Shown piece after piece: positions 33,921-41,203 of a DNA stretch of 64,000 nucleotides. The notes under the pieces are model-generated. The model saw nothing but the letters and a program-made list of their open reading frames with translations, was not told where the DNA came from and ran no database searches. The position numbers and the translations under genes were made by a program. The DNA is taken from the NCBI GenBank assembly GCA_016296775.1, contig JAEDIE010000001.1, positions 1 through 64,000 of the forward strand, given 5' to 3'. Every line of letters starts with the position of its first letter. The first letter of the stretch is position 1. The stretch is from Bacilli bacterium (GTDB lineage Bacteria; Bacillota_I; Bacilli_A; RFN20; CAG-826).

Positions 33921-34258
33921 TGAAAAAAGATTTTTTATGCATTATTTTTGTTTTTCTTTCTACTTATATAGGAACTTTTTATATAGATTTATATAGTTAT
34001 TTTGTAAGCTATCAAAATTTATTAAGGATTGATAAAGAAGTTCAGTATTTATTTGAAAAACAAGGGTTTATTTCTAAACAATATAAAGAACAATTATATA
34101 GTGTAAATGTTGTTATATATTATGAAAAAGAAAGTTATTTTGATGGAGAAGTGGTGGAATACACCATTGAGCAGAATGCAAATTTAATTAATACATATTT
34201 ATATAGCAATAACTTAAGTATTAGTGGATCTGCTGTAGTAGGAATTTTTATTGCTTAA
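33920..34258 (+). CDS. Small exported or anchored protein, DUF4320/TadE-like layout
   Basis: A 112-residue protein with an N-terminal hydrophobic segment (residues about 4-25) and an extracytoplasmic tail ending in GSAVVGIFIA. Small single-helix proteins of this kind close many Firmicutes Tad operons, but family membership cannot be shown here. It is translationally coupled to the previous gene. No terminator hairpin was seen before acpP. Confidence 0.45.
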   Translation: MKKDFLCIIFVFLSTYIGTFYIDLYSYFVSYQNLLRIDKEVQYLFEKQGFISKQYKEQLYSVNVVIYYEKESYFDGEVVEYTIEQNANLINTYLYSNNLSISGSAVVGIFIA

Positions 34259-34277
34259 TTTTTACTCAGGTTTATTA

Positions 34278-34283
34278 TATAAT
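34278..34283 (+). promoter_or_regulatory. -10 box of acpP
   Basis: TATAAT, 27 nt before the acpP ATG, with a GGAGA ribosome binding site between. No convincing -35 box at standard spacing. Confidence 0.4.
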
Positions 34284-34310
34284 TTAATTAGTTAATTAAT
34301 GGAGAATACT

Positions 34311-34538
34311 ATGGCTAAAAGAGAAGAAATTGAAAATTTAATTAGAACTAAATTAAATATTGAAAACTTAGACTATAATGCAACATTAACAACCTATGGT
34401 TTAGATTCACTTGATGTTGTTGAATTTGTTCTTGAAATTGAAGATACCTACGGTGTCACGTTCGAAAGTGAAGAAACAAAAGACTTAAAAACAGTCGGAA
34501 ATTTGGTTGATTTAATCGAAAAGAAAATTTCTAAATAA
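34311..34538 (+). CDS. acpP: Acyl carrier protein
   Basis: A 75-residue acidic acyl carrier protein. The phosphopantetheine attachment serine is S33 in GLDSLDVVEFVLEIED, followed by the typical YGVTFESEE and TVGNLVDLIE helices. It carries growing acyl chains in fatty-acid synthesis. The start is ATG 34311 after GGAGA; an ATG at 34299 overlaps that ribosome binding site. It is alone here, without other fab genes. Confidence 0.95.
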   Translation: MAKREEIENLIRTKLNIENLDYNATLTTYGLDSLDVVEFVLEIEDTYGVTFESEETKDLKTVGNLVDLIEKKISK

Positions 34539-34575
34539 AATATTACAAACTTCGTTAATTTTTTTAAAAAAAATG

Positions 34576-34605
34576 TTGAAATTAATTAGTGTTGTTTGTT
34601 ATACT
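34576..34605 (+). promoter_or_regulatory. Promoter of the tRNA-Asn/tRNA-Glu unit
   Basis: -35 TTGAAA (34576-34581) and -10 TATACT (34600-34605), spaced 18 nt. The predicted start is about 12 nt before the tRNA-Asn 5' end. Confidence 0.7.
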
Positions 34606-34623
34606 TATTAAGCGTTGATTAGT

Positions 34624-34698
34624 GCTGACTTAGCTCAATGGTAGAGCAATCGGCTGTTAACCGATCGGTTGTAGGTTCGAGTCCTATAGTCAGCGCCA
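34624..34698 (+). tRNA. tRNA-Asn (GTT anticodon)
   Basis: A 75-nt cloverleaf. The acceptor GCTGACT pairs with AGTCAGC, with discriminator G and encoded CCA. The anticodon loop CTGTTAA gives GTT, and the T-loop is GGTTCGAGTCC. Confidence 0.97.
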
Positions 34699-34709
34699 TC
34701 ACTCAAATT

Positions 34710-34786
34710 GGCCTATTGGAGAAGTGGCTTAACTCACATGCCTTTCACGCATGCATTCATGGGTTCGAATCCCGTATAGGTCACCA
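34710..34786 (+). tRNA. tRNA-Glu (TTC anticodon)
   Basis: A 77-nt cloverleaf. The acceptor GGCCTAT pairs with ATAGGTC (one G-T), with discriminator A and encoded CCA. The anticodon stem CATGC/GCATG closes loop CTTTCAC, giving TTC. It lies 11 nt after tRNA-Asn, so the two are co-transcribed. Confidence 0.95.
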
Positions 34787-34798
34787 TTTTGAAAGCAT

Positions 34799-34830
34799 AG
34801 GTTTGATACAGTAGTGTCAAACCTTTTTTG
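34799..34830 (+). terminator. Intrinsic terminator of the tRNA unit
   Basis: AGGTTTGATAC pairs with GTGTCAAACCT (one G-T pair) and is followed by six T. Confidence 0.85.
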
Positions 34831-34869
34831 TTTGGCAGAAAGGGTGATTTTCCTATCCGCCAGTTTTTT

Positions 34870-34916
34870 AAAGACCAGAAGTAGTGAATTATGTAACTAT
34901 TATCTGGTCTTTTCTT
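34870..34916 (+). terminator. Second hairpin terminator downstream of the tRNAs
   Basis: AAAGACCAGA (34870-34879) pairs with TCTGGTCTTT (34903-34912), and the stem can extend inwards through AGTAGT/ACTATT. A T-rich stretch follows. The 34787-35095 gap otherwise holds a triple repeat array and the lipoprotein leader. Confidence 0.65.
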
Positions 34917-34929
34917 TATTTTTGTATTT

Positions 34930-34979
34930 AACTTTTTAACGATTATCTAACTTTTTAACGTTTTGACAACTTTTTAACG
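34930..34979 (+). repeat. Three phased direct repeats (AACTTTTTAACG, 19-bp period)
   Basis: Identical 12-mers start at 34930, 34949 and 34968, exactly 19 bp apart. A TTGACA sequence (34963-34968) lies between copies two and three. The array ends 116 nt before the lipoprotein ATG. It looks like an array of protein-binding sites over a promoter, or a small iteron set. Confidence 0.7.
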
Positions 34980-35095
34980 ATTTATTTATTGATTGTTGGT
35001 ATATGAATAATATGGTCAAAAGTATAGATTTTTTACATATTATGTGTTATAACAATTTCATAAAAACACAAAACATATTAGGAGGTGCAATATTA

Positions 35096-36022
35096 ATGAA
35101 AAAAATTATTAATTTATTTTCTATTTTTTTATTAATTATTATTTCTTTTATGCTTTCTGGTTGCGATATTTTAAATGGTTTATTAGGTGACAATGGTTCA
35201 AGTAATAGAGAAGAAAACTTTAATAACGAATTAGAATCATCTACAGGCAAATGGCTATTAGAAAATGATGAAGACACTTATTTTGTATTTGATGGAACTA
35301 AAGGAGTTATGACATACAGCTATGTTGAAAATGGAGTTGACAAATATAATGGTACTTATAGAGTTGTTTCTAGAGAAATAGGAAAAGATGTTGCAACACC
35401 ACTAACTTTTGTTTTCACAAGAAATGATAAAGCAAAAGAAGATTGGATTGGATGTTATGTCGAAGATTTTAATAGTGATTTTACTCAGTTTACAATTATG
35501 AGTGAAGAAGAAGATCTTGGAATGATTGATGGTTCTATTCATACTTATATTTATCGAATTAGTGAATTACCTTATAAAATGGGAAGTTATATTTTAGAAG
35601 GTAATGATTACAAAGTAGAATCTGATAATTATAAATACTCTAATAAATTCTGCATTCCAAGTGGTACTTATACGTTAGAAACTGGAGAAAGATTTACTTT
35701 CTTATATACTAAACCTGTAACGAATGAATTGTTCCAATATGTAAATGGTGAAATAATTATTGAAGGAACAATTACGATAGCGGAAGATAAAAAGACAATT
35801 TATCTTTACATTGAGAATGATCCTTATAATAAAGTAACTGATGCTGATAAAGAGCGTTACGATACGACATTTGGTATTTATTATCCACCTGATTTCTATC
35901 TACGAGGTGATTTTAGCAATCCAAATAAAATTGTAATTAATGATTTATATCATCACACAGAAAGTCCAAGTGAAATTGAAGATTCAACTTGGTTGTTTGG
36001 AACATATAATAAAATTAATTAA
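35096..36022 (+). CDS. Lipoprotein of unknown function
   Basis: A 308-residue exported lipoprotein. The signal peptide has lipobox MLSGC with the acylated cysteine at C23, followed by a short Gly/Ser/Asn linker. The mature part is rich in Tyr, Thr and acidic residues and looks like repeated beta strands (SSTGKWLLENDEDTYFVFDG; EGTITIAEDKKTIYLYIEND), perhaps a lipocalin-like barrel. No family was recognised. The start is ATG 35096 after AGGAGGTG. It is isolated between two different phased repeat arrays and beside an IS remnant, suggesting an accessory gene. Confidence 0.75.
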   Translation: MKKIINLFSIFLLIIISFMLSGCDILNGLLGDNGSSNREENFNNELESSTGKWLLENDEDTYFVFDGTKGVMTYSYVENGVDKYNGTYRVVSREIGKDVATPLTFVFTRNDKAKEDWIGCYVEDFNSDFTQFTIMSEEEDLGMIDGSIHTYIYRISELPYKMGSYILEGNDYKVESDNYKYSNKFCIPSGTYTLETGERFTFLYTKPVTNELFQYVNGEIIIEGTITIAEDKKTIYLYIENDPYNKVTDADKERYDTTFGIYYPPDFYLRGDFSNPNKIVINDLYHHTESPSEIEDSTWLFGTYNKIN

Positions 36023-36159
36023 TTGGCAATAGGAATAAGGGTACAAAAACTACCTAAAAGGGTACGGACTTTTAATACAAGGGTACGGAAAAAATAAACC
36101 TTATAACGATTACTCATTAAAGGGTACGGAATTGTATTAAAATAGGTAGTGTTTGCCAA
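36023..36159. repeat. Compound inverted-repeat element with phased AAGGGTACGGA copies
   Basis: Three nested inverted pairs: TTGGCAA (36023) with TTGCCAA (36153), ACTACCTA (36049) with TAGGTAGT (36143), and TTTTAATACAA (36070) with TTGTATTAAAA (36132). On the right the arms are nearly contiguous. On the left they are separated by AAGGGTAC(GGA) copies starting at 36037, 36058 and 36079 (21-bp steps); another copy starts at 36120. No coding potential was seen. Confidence 0.7.
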
Positions 36160-36172
36160 AAAGGAGATTCTA

Positions 36173-36203
36173 GGATAATACGTTGTATTATCCTTTTATT
36201 TTA
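36173..36203 (+). terminator. Intrinsic terminator of the lipoprotein gene
   Basis: A perfect 9-bp stem GGATAATAC / GTATTATCC with a GTT loop, followed by TTTTATTTTA. Confidence 0.75.
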
Positions 36204-36235
36204 TGGATTCTCCGTTTTTTTCCGGGGTATTTCCG

Positions 36236-36262
36236 GGTATTTGAAAAAATACCTCTTTTTTA
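36236..36262 (+). terminator. Second terminator-like hairpin
   Basis: GGTATTT, loop GAAA, AAATACC, then TCTTTTTT. It lies between the repeat element and the IS remnant. Confidence 0.6.
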
Positions 36263-36352
36263 TTAGGAAAATTGAAAATACCCTGTGAAAAATAATCGTT
36301 TTTTGTAGTGAACACATTTCTTTGGACCAAAATAATGAAGGGAAGATTTTAT

Positions 36353-36812
36353 ATGAAGTTCACAAAAGAGTTCAGGTTAAAATGGTAAAAAATACTTGAA
36401 CGGAGAAATGATTCTAAAGTTTGGAGATGGATCAAAACACAATTGCTCTAAAACTGTAAGGGCATGGGTTAAGCTTTATGGAATATCATGGAGAAGAAGG
36501 CTTGAGCCATCGCTATAACAATAGGACAATCAAAGAAAAAGAATATGCTGTTAAGAGATTTCTTGTTGGAGAAAGCAAAACTGATGTTGCCGCTTCTTTA
36601 GGAATAAGTAAATCCATTTTATCTGAATGAATTAACATTATTTTAAAAAAGGAATTTCTGGTATAGAATTAAATCACTTATTGGGAAGGCCACCAAAAAT
36701 GTCTAAAAACACACTAGGAAGAAAAACTCGCGCTGAATTAGAAAAAGAATATAAATTTTTAAAGACAGAGGGCGAATATTTAAAAAAATTAGATGCCTTA
36801 GTTCAAAAATGA
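36353..36812 (+). pseudogene. IS3-type orfA remnant
   Basis: Starts MKFTKEFRLK, then is broken by a frameshift near 36386. Similarity to orfA helix-turn-helix proteins resumes across frames: SKTVRAWVKLYGI, then HGEEGLSHRYNN and DVAASLGISKSILSE. An in-frame TGA (36627-36629) occupies the position where Trp is expected (SE-W-I), and a TAG follows soon after. The C-terminal leucine-rich part RKTRAELEKEYKFLK to LDALVQK is recognisable. Confidence 0.8.
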
Positions 36813-37225
36813 AACGTGCTACAATCGAAGAAAAAGTAAAGATTGTTAATGTATTAAGGCACAAGTATAAATTAAGCACCTTATTGGAAATTTCAAAACT
36901 ATCTAAATCAACATATTTTTTCACTCTTAACAAAGTAAACTTAGATGATAAAAACAAAGAAATTATTAATGAGATTATTGATATTTATTACTTTAATAAA
37001 TCAAGATATGGTTATAGAAGAATAACTCAAGAACTTAAAAATAGATGTTTTATAGTTAACTATAAAAAGTTAAACGTATTATATCACCATTAGGTATTTT
37101 TGGTATTAAAACAAGCAATTATTGATTATATCAATTACTACAACAACGATAGAATTTCTTGCAAATTAAAAGGACTGAGTCTGAATAACTTTAGACATCA
37201 GTCCATTCAACCCCTTATAATTTAA
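36809..37225 (+). pseudogene. IS3-type orfB transposase remnant, catalytic core deleted
   Basis: The N-terminal HTH_21-like part is intact (residues 1-94, including KSRYGYRRITQELKN). It ends at a TAG (37091-37093), and in the same frame the typical C-terminus follows (QAIIDYINYYNNDRISCKLK, then NNFRHQSI). Everything between, including the DDE residues, is missing, so the transposase cannot be active. Confidence 0.85.
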
Positions 37226-37290
37226 TTGAACTTGTCCAATAAAGTGGGTTCACTTCAAATTTGGGGTACCTCTCATTTTGTGCCTTATTT

Positions 37291-38907
37291 TTATAATTTT
37301 GGTCCTGCATTTACTAAAGCTTTTCCTGCATCATTTGTTTCATATTTTTTAAAGTTTTTAATAAATAATGAAGCAAGATTTTTAGCTTTTTCATCCCAAT
37401 CAGAAGGATTTACATAGGTATCTCTTGGATCAAGAATTTTTGTATCAACTCCTTCAAGAATAGTAGGAACTTCTAAATCAAAGTATGGAATTTTCTTTGT
37501 TGGAGCTTCATTGATTTTTCCATTTAAGATGGCATCAATAATTCCACGTGTATCTTTAATTGAAATACGTTTTCCTGTACCATTCCATCCTGTATTAACT
37601 AAATAAGCTTTAGCACCACTAACTTGCATTTTTCTAACAAGTTCATGAGCATATTTTGTTGGATGAAGTTCAAGGAATGCTTGTCCAAAGCAAGCAGAGA
37701 ATGTTGGAGTTGGTTCAGTAATTCCTCTTTCTGTACCAGCAAGTTTAGCTGTAAATCCACTTAAGAAATAATATTGAGTTTGTTCAGGAGTGAGGATTGA
37801 AACAGGAGGTAAAACACCAAAAGCATCAGCTGATAAGAAAATAACATCTTTAGCCATTGGAGCACTTGATATAGGTTTTACAATATTGTTAATGTGATGA
37901 ATTGGATAGGAAACACGTGTATTTTCAGTAACAGATTTATCAGTAAAATCAATTTTACCATTTGCATCAACAGTAACATTTTCTAAAAGAGCATCACGTC
38001 TAATAGCGTTATAAATATCTGGTTCAGATTCTTTATCAAGGTTAATAACTTTAGCATAGCATCCACCTTCAAAATTAAAGACGCCATTATCATCCCAACC
38101 ATGTTCATCATCACCAATTAATAATCTTTTTGGATCTGTAGATAATGTAGTTTTTCCTGTTCCTGATAAACCAAAGAAGATAGCAGTATTTTTACCTTCT
38201 AAATCGGTATTAGCTGAACAGTGCATACTAGCAATTCCTTTTAATGGAAGGTAGTAGTTCATCATTGAGAAGATACCTTTTTTCATTTCGCCACCATACC
38301 AAGTATTGATGATGACTTGTTCTCTACTTGTAATATTGAAAATTACAGCGGTTTCAGAATTTAATCCTAATTCTTTATAGTTTTCAACTTTAGCTTTACT
38401 TGCATTATATACAACAAAATCTGGAACGAAGTTTTCTAATTCGTCTTCAGTTGGTCTAATGAACATGTTTTTAATAAAGTGAGCTTGCCATGCAACTTCA
38501 ACAATAAATCTAACAGCCATTCTTGTATCTTTATTTGCACCAGCAAATCCATCAACTACAAATAATCTCTTATTTGATAATTCTTTTGTAGCAATCTTTT
38601 TACATTCTTCCCAAGCATGAATAGAAGCTTTATGGTTATCATTCTTGTATTCATCGCTTGTCCACCAAATAGTATCTTTGCTATTTTCATCTTCAACAAT
38701 AAATTTATCCTTAGGTGAACGTCCTGTGTAAACACCAGTCATTACGTTAACTGCACCAAGTTCAGTTTCTTGACCCTTTTCAAATCCTTCAAGGGTAGAA
38801 GAAGTTTCTTCTTCAAATAATAATTCGTAACTTGGATTGTAGACAATTTCTTTTACATTTGTAATTCCACGTTCTTCTAAGAACTTTGTTAATTCTATTT
38901 TTTTCAT
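37291..38907 (-). CDS. pckA: Phosphoenolpyruvate carboxykinase (ATP)
   Basis: A 538-residue ATP-dependent PEPCK interconverting oxaloacetate and PEP. Visible are the kinase-1a motif [13 protein letters not shown], the kinase-2/metal motif [22 protein letters not shown], the substrate stretch [13 protein letters not shown] and the adenine-binding [12 protein letters not shown]. The start is ATG 38907, with GGAGG 11 nt upstream; ATG 38925 overlaps that ribosome binding site. It diverges from the oxaloacetate decarboxylase operon, which uses the same metabolite. Its 3' end faces the IS remnant and no strong terminator is seen there. Confidence 0.97.
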   Translation of the reverse strand: MKKIELTKFLEERGITNVKEIVYNPSYELLFEEETSSTLEGFEKGQETELGAVNVMTGVYTGRSPKDKFIVEDENSKDTIWWTSDEYKNDNHKASIHAWEECKKIATKELSNKRLFVVDGFAGANKDTRMAVRFIVEVAWQAHFIKNMFIRPTEDELENFVPDFVVYNASKAKVENYKELGLNSETAVIFNITSREQVIINTWYGGEMKKGIFSMMNYYLPLKGIASMHCSANTDLEGKNTAIFFGLSGTGKTTLSTDPKRLLIGDDEHGWDDNGVFNFEGGCYAKVINLDKESEPDIYNAIRRDALLENVTVDANGKIDFTDKSVTENTRVSYPIHHINNIVKPISSAPMAKDVIFLSADAFGVLPPVSILTPEQTQYYFLSGFTAKLAGTERGITEPTPTFSACFGQAFLELHPTKYAHELVRKMQVSGAKAYLVNTGWNGTGKRISIKDTRGIIDAILNGKINEAPTKKIPYFDLEVPTILEGVDTKILDPRDTYVNPSDWDEKAKNLASLFIKNFKKYETNDAGKALVNAGPKL

Positions 38908-39054
38908 TAAAGTTTGTGCCTCCATTGATATAAAAATTTTTAATAAAATTAAAATTTCATAATCGATTAAATGTTATCAATTAATATAACGAAATTCAAC
39001 TTAAACACATTGTGATTTAATGTATAAACAATTTAATATCAAAATATTTCATGA

Positions 39055-39060
39055 TATAAT
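39055..39060 (+). promoter_or_regulatory. -10 box of the oxaloacetate decarboxylase operon
   Basis: TATAAT (with TTTAAT at -35 distance), giving a leader of about 85 nt before oadA. The leader contains a GATTTTTT/AAAAAATC hairpin (39075-39100) and a 22-bp palindrome. Confidence 0.4.
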
Positions 39061-39106
39061 AAGTTTGATTTTGGGATTTTTTCTATAAGTGCAAAAAATC
39101 ACAAAA

Positions 39107-39128
39107 ATTAATGATTTAAATCATTAAT
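39107..39128. promoter_or_regulatory. 22-bp perfect palindrome in the oadA leader
   Basis: Half-site ATTAATGATTT and its complement, ending 24 nt before the oadA ATG. It is a candidate operator or leader hairpin in the pckA-oadA divergent region; the binding protein is unknown. Confidence 0.4.
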
Positions 39129-39152
39129 ATTATTTAGAAAAAGGAGTAAAAG

Positions 39153-40523
39153 ATGGGAGTTAAAATTGTTGAAACAGCTTTAAGAGATGGCCATCAATCA
39201 CTTTTTGCAACACGTATGACTACTGAAGAAGTTTTACTTGCTTTAAAGGAACTTGATAAAGTAGGTTATCATGCTTTAGAAGTATGGGGTGGAGCAACTT
39301 TTGATGCTTGTTTAAGATTTTTAAATGAAGATCCATGGGAGAGACTTAGAAAAATTAAAAAGGTTTGTAAACATACAAAGTTACAAATGTTATTCCGTGG
39401 ACAAAACATTTTAGGATATCGTCATTATGCTGATGATGTAGTTGAAAAGTTTGTTAAATTATCAATTAAAAATGGTATTGACATTATTCGTGTATTTGAT
39501 GCTTTAAATGATATTAGAAATTTAGAATGTGCAGTTAAAGCTACAAAGAAATATGGTGGGGAATGTCAAATTGCTTTAAGTTATACAACTAGTCCAGTTC
39601 ATACAATTGAATATTATGTTAATTTAGCTAAACAAGTTGAAGCTTTAGGTGCTGATTCACTTTGTATTAAGGATATGGCTGGTGTTTTACTTCCTGAAAC
39701 TGCTTATCAATTAATTAAAGCAATAAAAGAAAATACTAAATTACCAGTTGAATTACATTCACATTGTACTGGTGGATTAATGGAAATGACATATATGAGA
39801 GCCATTCAAGCTGGTGTTGATATTATTGATACAGCTCTTTCACCTTTAAGTGGAGGAACATCTCAACCTTGTACCGAATCAATTAATTATGCTTTAGAAG
39901 GTACAGAATATGATCCAAAACTTAATAAAGAAATGCTTGAATTAGCTGCTATAAAATTAGCTCCTGTTAGACAAAAATATTTAAATAATGGTTTACTTAA
40001 TCCAAAAGTTCTTGGATGCAATCCAAATATTCTTAAATACCAAGTTCCTGGAGGAATGTTATCTAACTTAATTTCTCAATTAACTCAACAAGGTGCTTTA
40101 GATAAATTAGATGAAGTTTTAGCTGAAGTTCCTAATGTTAGAAAAGATTTAGGTTATCCACCTCTTGTCACTCCATTAAGTCAAATGGTAGGAACTCAAG
40201 CCGTATTAAATGTCTTAAATAAAGAAAGATATAAGATGGTTCCTAAAGAAATTAATGACTATTTGCATGGAAAATATGGACAAGCTCCTGCTATTGTCAA
40301 TGAAGAAGTTAGACATAAGATTATTGGAAATGATGAAGTTATTACTTATCGTCCAGCTGATGATTTAAAACCTGAATTTAAATCTTTAAAAGAACAATAT
40401 AAAGGAATTGCTAAATCTGATGAAGATGTATTAAGTATTGCTTTATTCCAAGACATTGCAATTAAGTTTCTTAAAAGAAGAAATGAAGATTTAAAACCAA
40501 CAGTTATTAAATTAGAGGCTTAG
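39153..40523 (+). CDS. oadA: Oxaloacetate decarboxylase alpha subunit (carboxyltransferase)
   Basis: A 456-residue carboxyltransferase subunit that moves the carboxyl group of oxaloacetate to biotin. N-terminal signature VETALRDGHQSLFATRM, metal/substrate motifs RVFDALND and ELHSHCTGG, and the biotin-site lysine region SLCIKDMAG are present. It lacks the C-terminal biotinyl domain, which is instead encoded separately two genes downstream. AAGGAG precedes the ATG. Similar chains occur in methylmalonyl-CoA and pyruvate carboxylases; the OadB-like pump downstream favours oxaloacetate decarboxylase. Confidence 0.93.
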   Translation: MGVKIVETALRDGHQSLFATRMTTEEVLLALKELDKVGYHALEVWGGATFDACLRFLNEDPWERLRKIKKVCKHTKLQMLFRGQNILGYRHYADDVVEKFVKLSIKNGIDIIRVFDALNDIRNLECAVKATKKYGGECQIALSYTTSPVHTIEYYVNLAKQVEALGADSLCIKDMAGVLLPETAYQLIKAIKENTKLPVELHSHCTGGLMEMTYMRAIQAGVDIIDTALSPLSGGTSQPCTESINYALEGTEYDPKLNKEMLELAAIKLAPVRQKYLNNGLLNPKVLGCNPNILKYQVPGGMLSNLISQLTQQGALDKLDEVLAEVPNVRKDLGYPPLVTPLSQMVGTQAVLNVLNKERYKMVPKEINDYLHGKYGQAPAIVNEEVRHKIIGNDEVITYRPADDLKPEFKSLKEQYKGIAKSDEDVLSIALFQDIAIKFLKRRNEDLKPTVIKLEA

Positions 40524-40525
40524 TT

Positions 40526-40825
40526 ATGATTTTAGATAATTATTTAGAAAACCTTGGTTACGATAACTATTGGATGGCATTATTAATTTCATTATTTGCA
40601 ATCTTAGTTGTTTTTGGAATATTAACTCTTATTATTGGTGCATGTTCATTAATATTTAAAGCTATAAATAGCGTAGATAAGAAAATGAACATTCTTCCAA
40701 AAGAAGAAAACAAAATACTAGAAACTGATAAAGATGCTGTTGTTGCTTCGATTGTAGCAACTATTGAATTTAATAAAGAAACCGGAAAAGATGCTAAGTT
40801 AGTTAGTATTAAAAGGATTGATTAA
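40526..40825 (+). CDS. oadG: Oxaloacetate decarboxylase gamma-like subunit
   Basis: A 99-residue protein with one long hydrophobic helix (about residues 16-46) and a charged cytosolic tail, the OadG layout. OadG tethers the alpha chain to the membrane pump. It starts 2 nt after oadA and is followed by the biotin carrier gene. Identification rests on layout and operon position. Confidence 0.78.
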   Translation: MILDNYLENLGYDNYWMALLISLFAILVVFGILTLIIGACSLIFKAINSVDKKMNILPKEENKILETDKDAVVASIVATIEFNKETGKDAKLVSIKRID

Positions 40826-40837
40826 GGAGATAAACTT

Positions 40838-41191
40838 ATGAAGATTTATAAAATTAAAGTTAATGGAAAAACATATCGTGTTGAACTTGAATCAATTGAA
40901 GAAGTAAGTTCTGAACCAATTAAAGAAGTTGGTGAAGTTAAAAAGAGTGAACCTGTTGTTTCAACTTCTTCAACTGGAGGAACTCCAGTATTAGCTCCAA
41001 TTCAAGGAAACGTTCTTGATGTTAAAGTTAGTGTTGGAAAGCAAGTTAAAAAAGGTGACTGCTTATTAATCATTGAAGCTATGAAACTTGAAAATGAAGT
41101 ACTTGCTCCAGTTGATGGTGTAGTTAGTGAAATTATTGTTACAAAAGGTAAAACCGTTACTAATAAAGAATTGTTACTTACAATAAAATAA
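40838..41191 (+). CDS. Biotin carrier protein of the decarboxylase
   Basis: A 117-residue biotinyl protein. A short N-terminal region is followed by a Ser/Thr/Glu-Val linker (about 22-48), then a biotinyl-lipoyl domain with the biotinylation motif EAMKLEN (K83). It carries the carboxyl group from OadA to the membrane pump OadB. It is a free-standing version of the domain normally fused to OadA. AAGGAG precedes the ATG. Confidence 0.94.
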   Translation: MKIYKIKVNGKTYRVELESIEEVSSEPIKEVGEVKKSEPVVSTSSTGGTPVLAPIQGNVLDVKVSVGKQVKKGDCLLIIEAMKLENEVLAPVDGVVSEIIVTKGKTVTNKELLLTIK

Positions 41192-41203
41192 TAGGTAAAA
41201 CAT

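Larger units (their letters stand above)
36304..37257 (+). mobile_element. Decayed IS3-family element (IS150-like), internally deleted
   Basis: Imperfect terminal inverted repeats of about 26 bp bound it: 36304-36329 (TG, then AGTGAAC and TTGGAC blocks) and the complement of 37232-37257. Inside are remnants of orfA and orfB in the usual order and overlap. Intact relatives are about 1.4 kb; this one is about 950 bp and lacks the DDE integrase core. No target-site duplication is evident. Confidence 0.8.

Noticed and set aside
34710..34786. tRNA-Glu 3' end as an integration site (att) for the accessory patch
   Set aside because: No second copy of the tRNA 3' sequence and no integrase gene were found in the window.
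34930..36159. CRISPR array
   Set aside because: Repeats are only 11-12 bp with 7-10 bp spacers, and no cas genes are present.
36353..36812. Use of TGA as tryptophan in this organism
   Set aside because: Intact genes use TGG for Trp, and TGA is a true stop in mnmG (19318-19320) and in the gene ending at 32304. The TGA here is in a dead element.
36809..37093. Functional small transposase or HTH protein
   Set aside because: It is only the N-terminal part of an IS3 orfB. The C-terminus continues in the same frame after a TAG and the catalytic domain is deleted.
37540..37560. CACGTG cores in pckA (near 37545 and 37915) and rsmI (near 55490) as parS sites
   Set aside because: Flanking bases do not match the 16-bp palindromic parS consensus, and all three lie in coding sequence.
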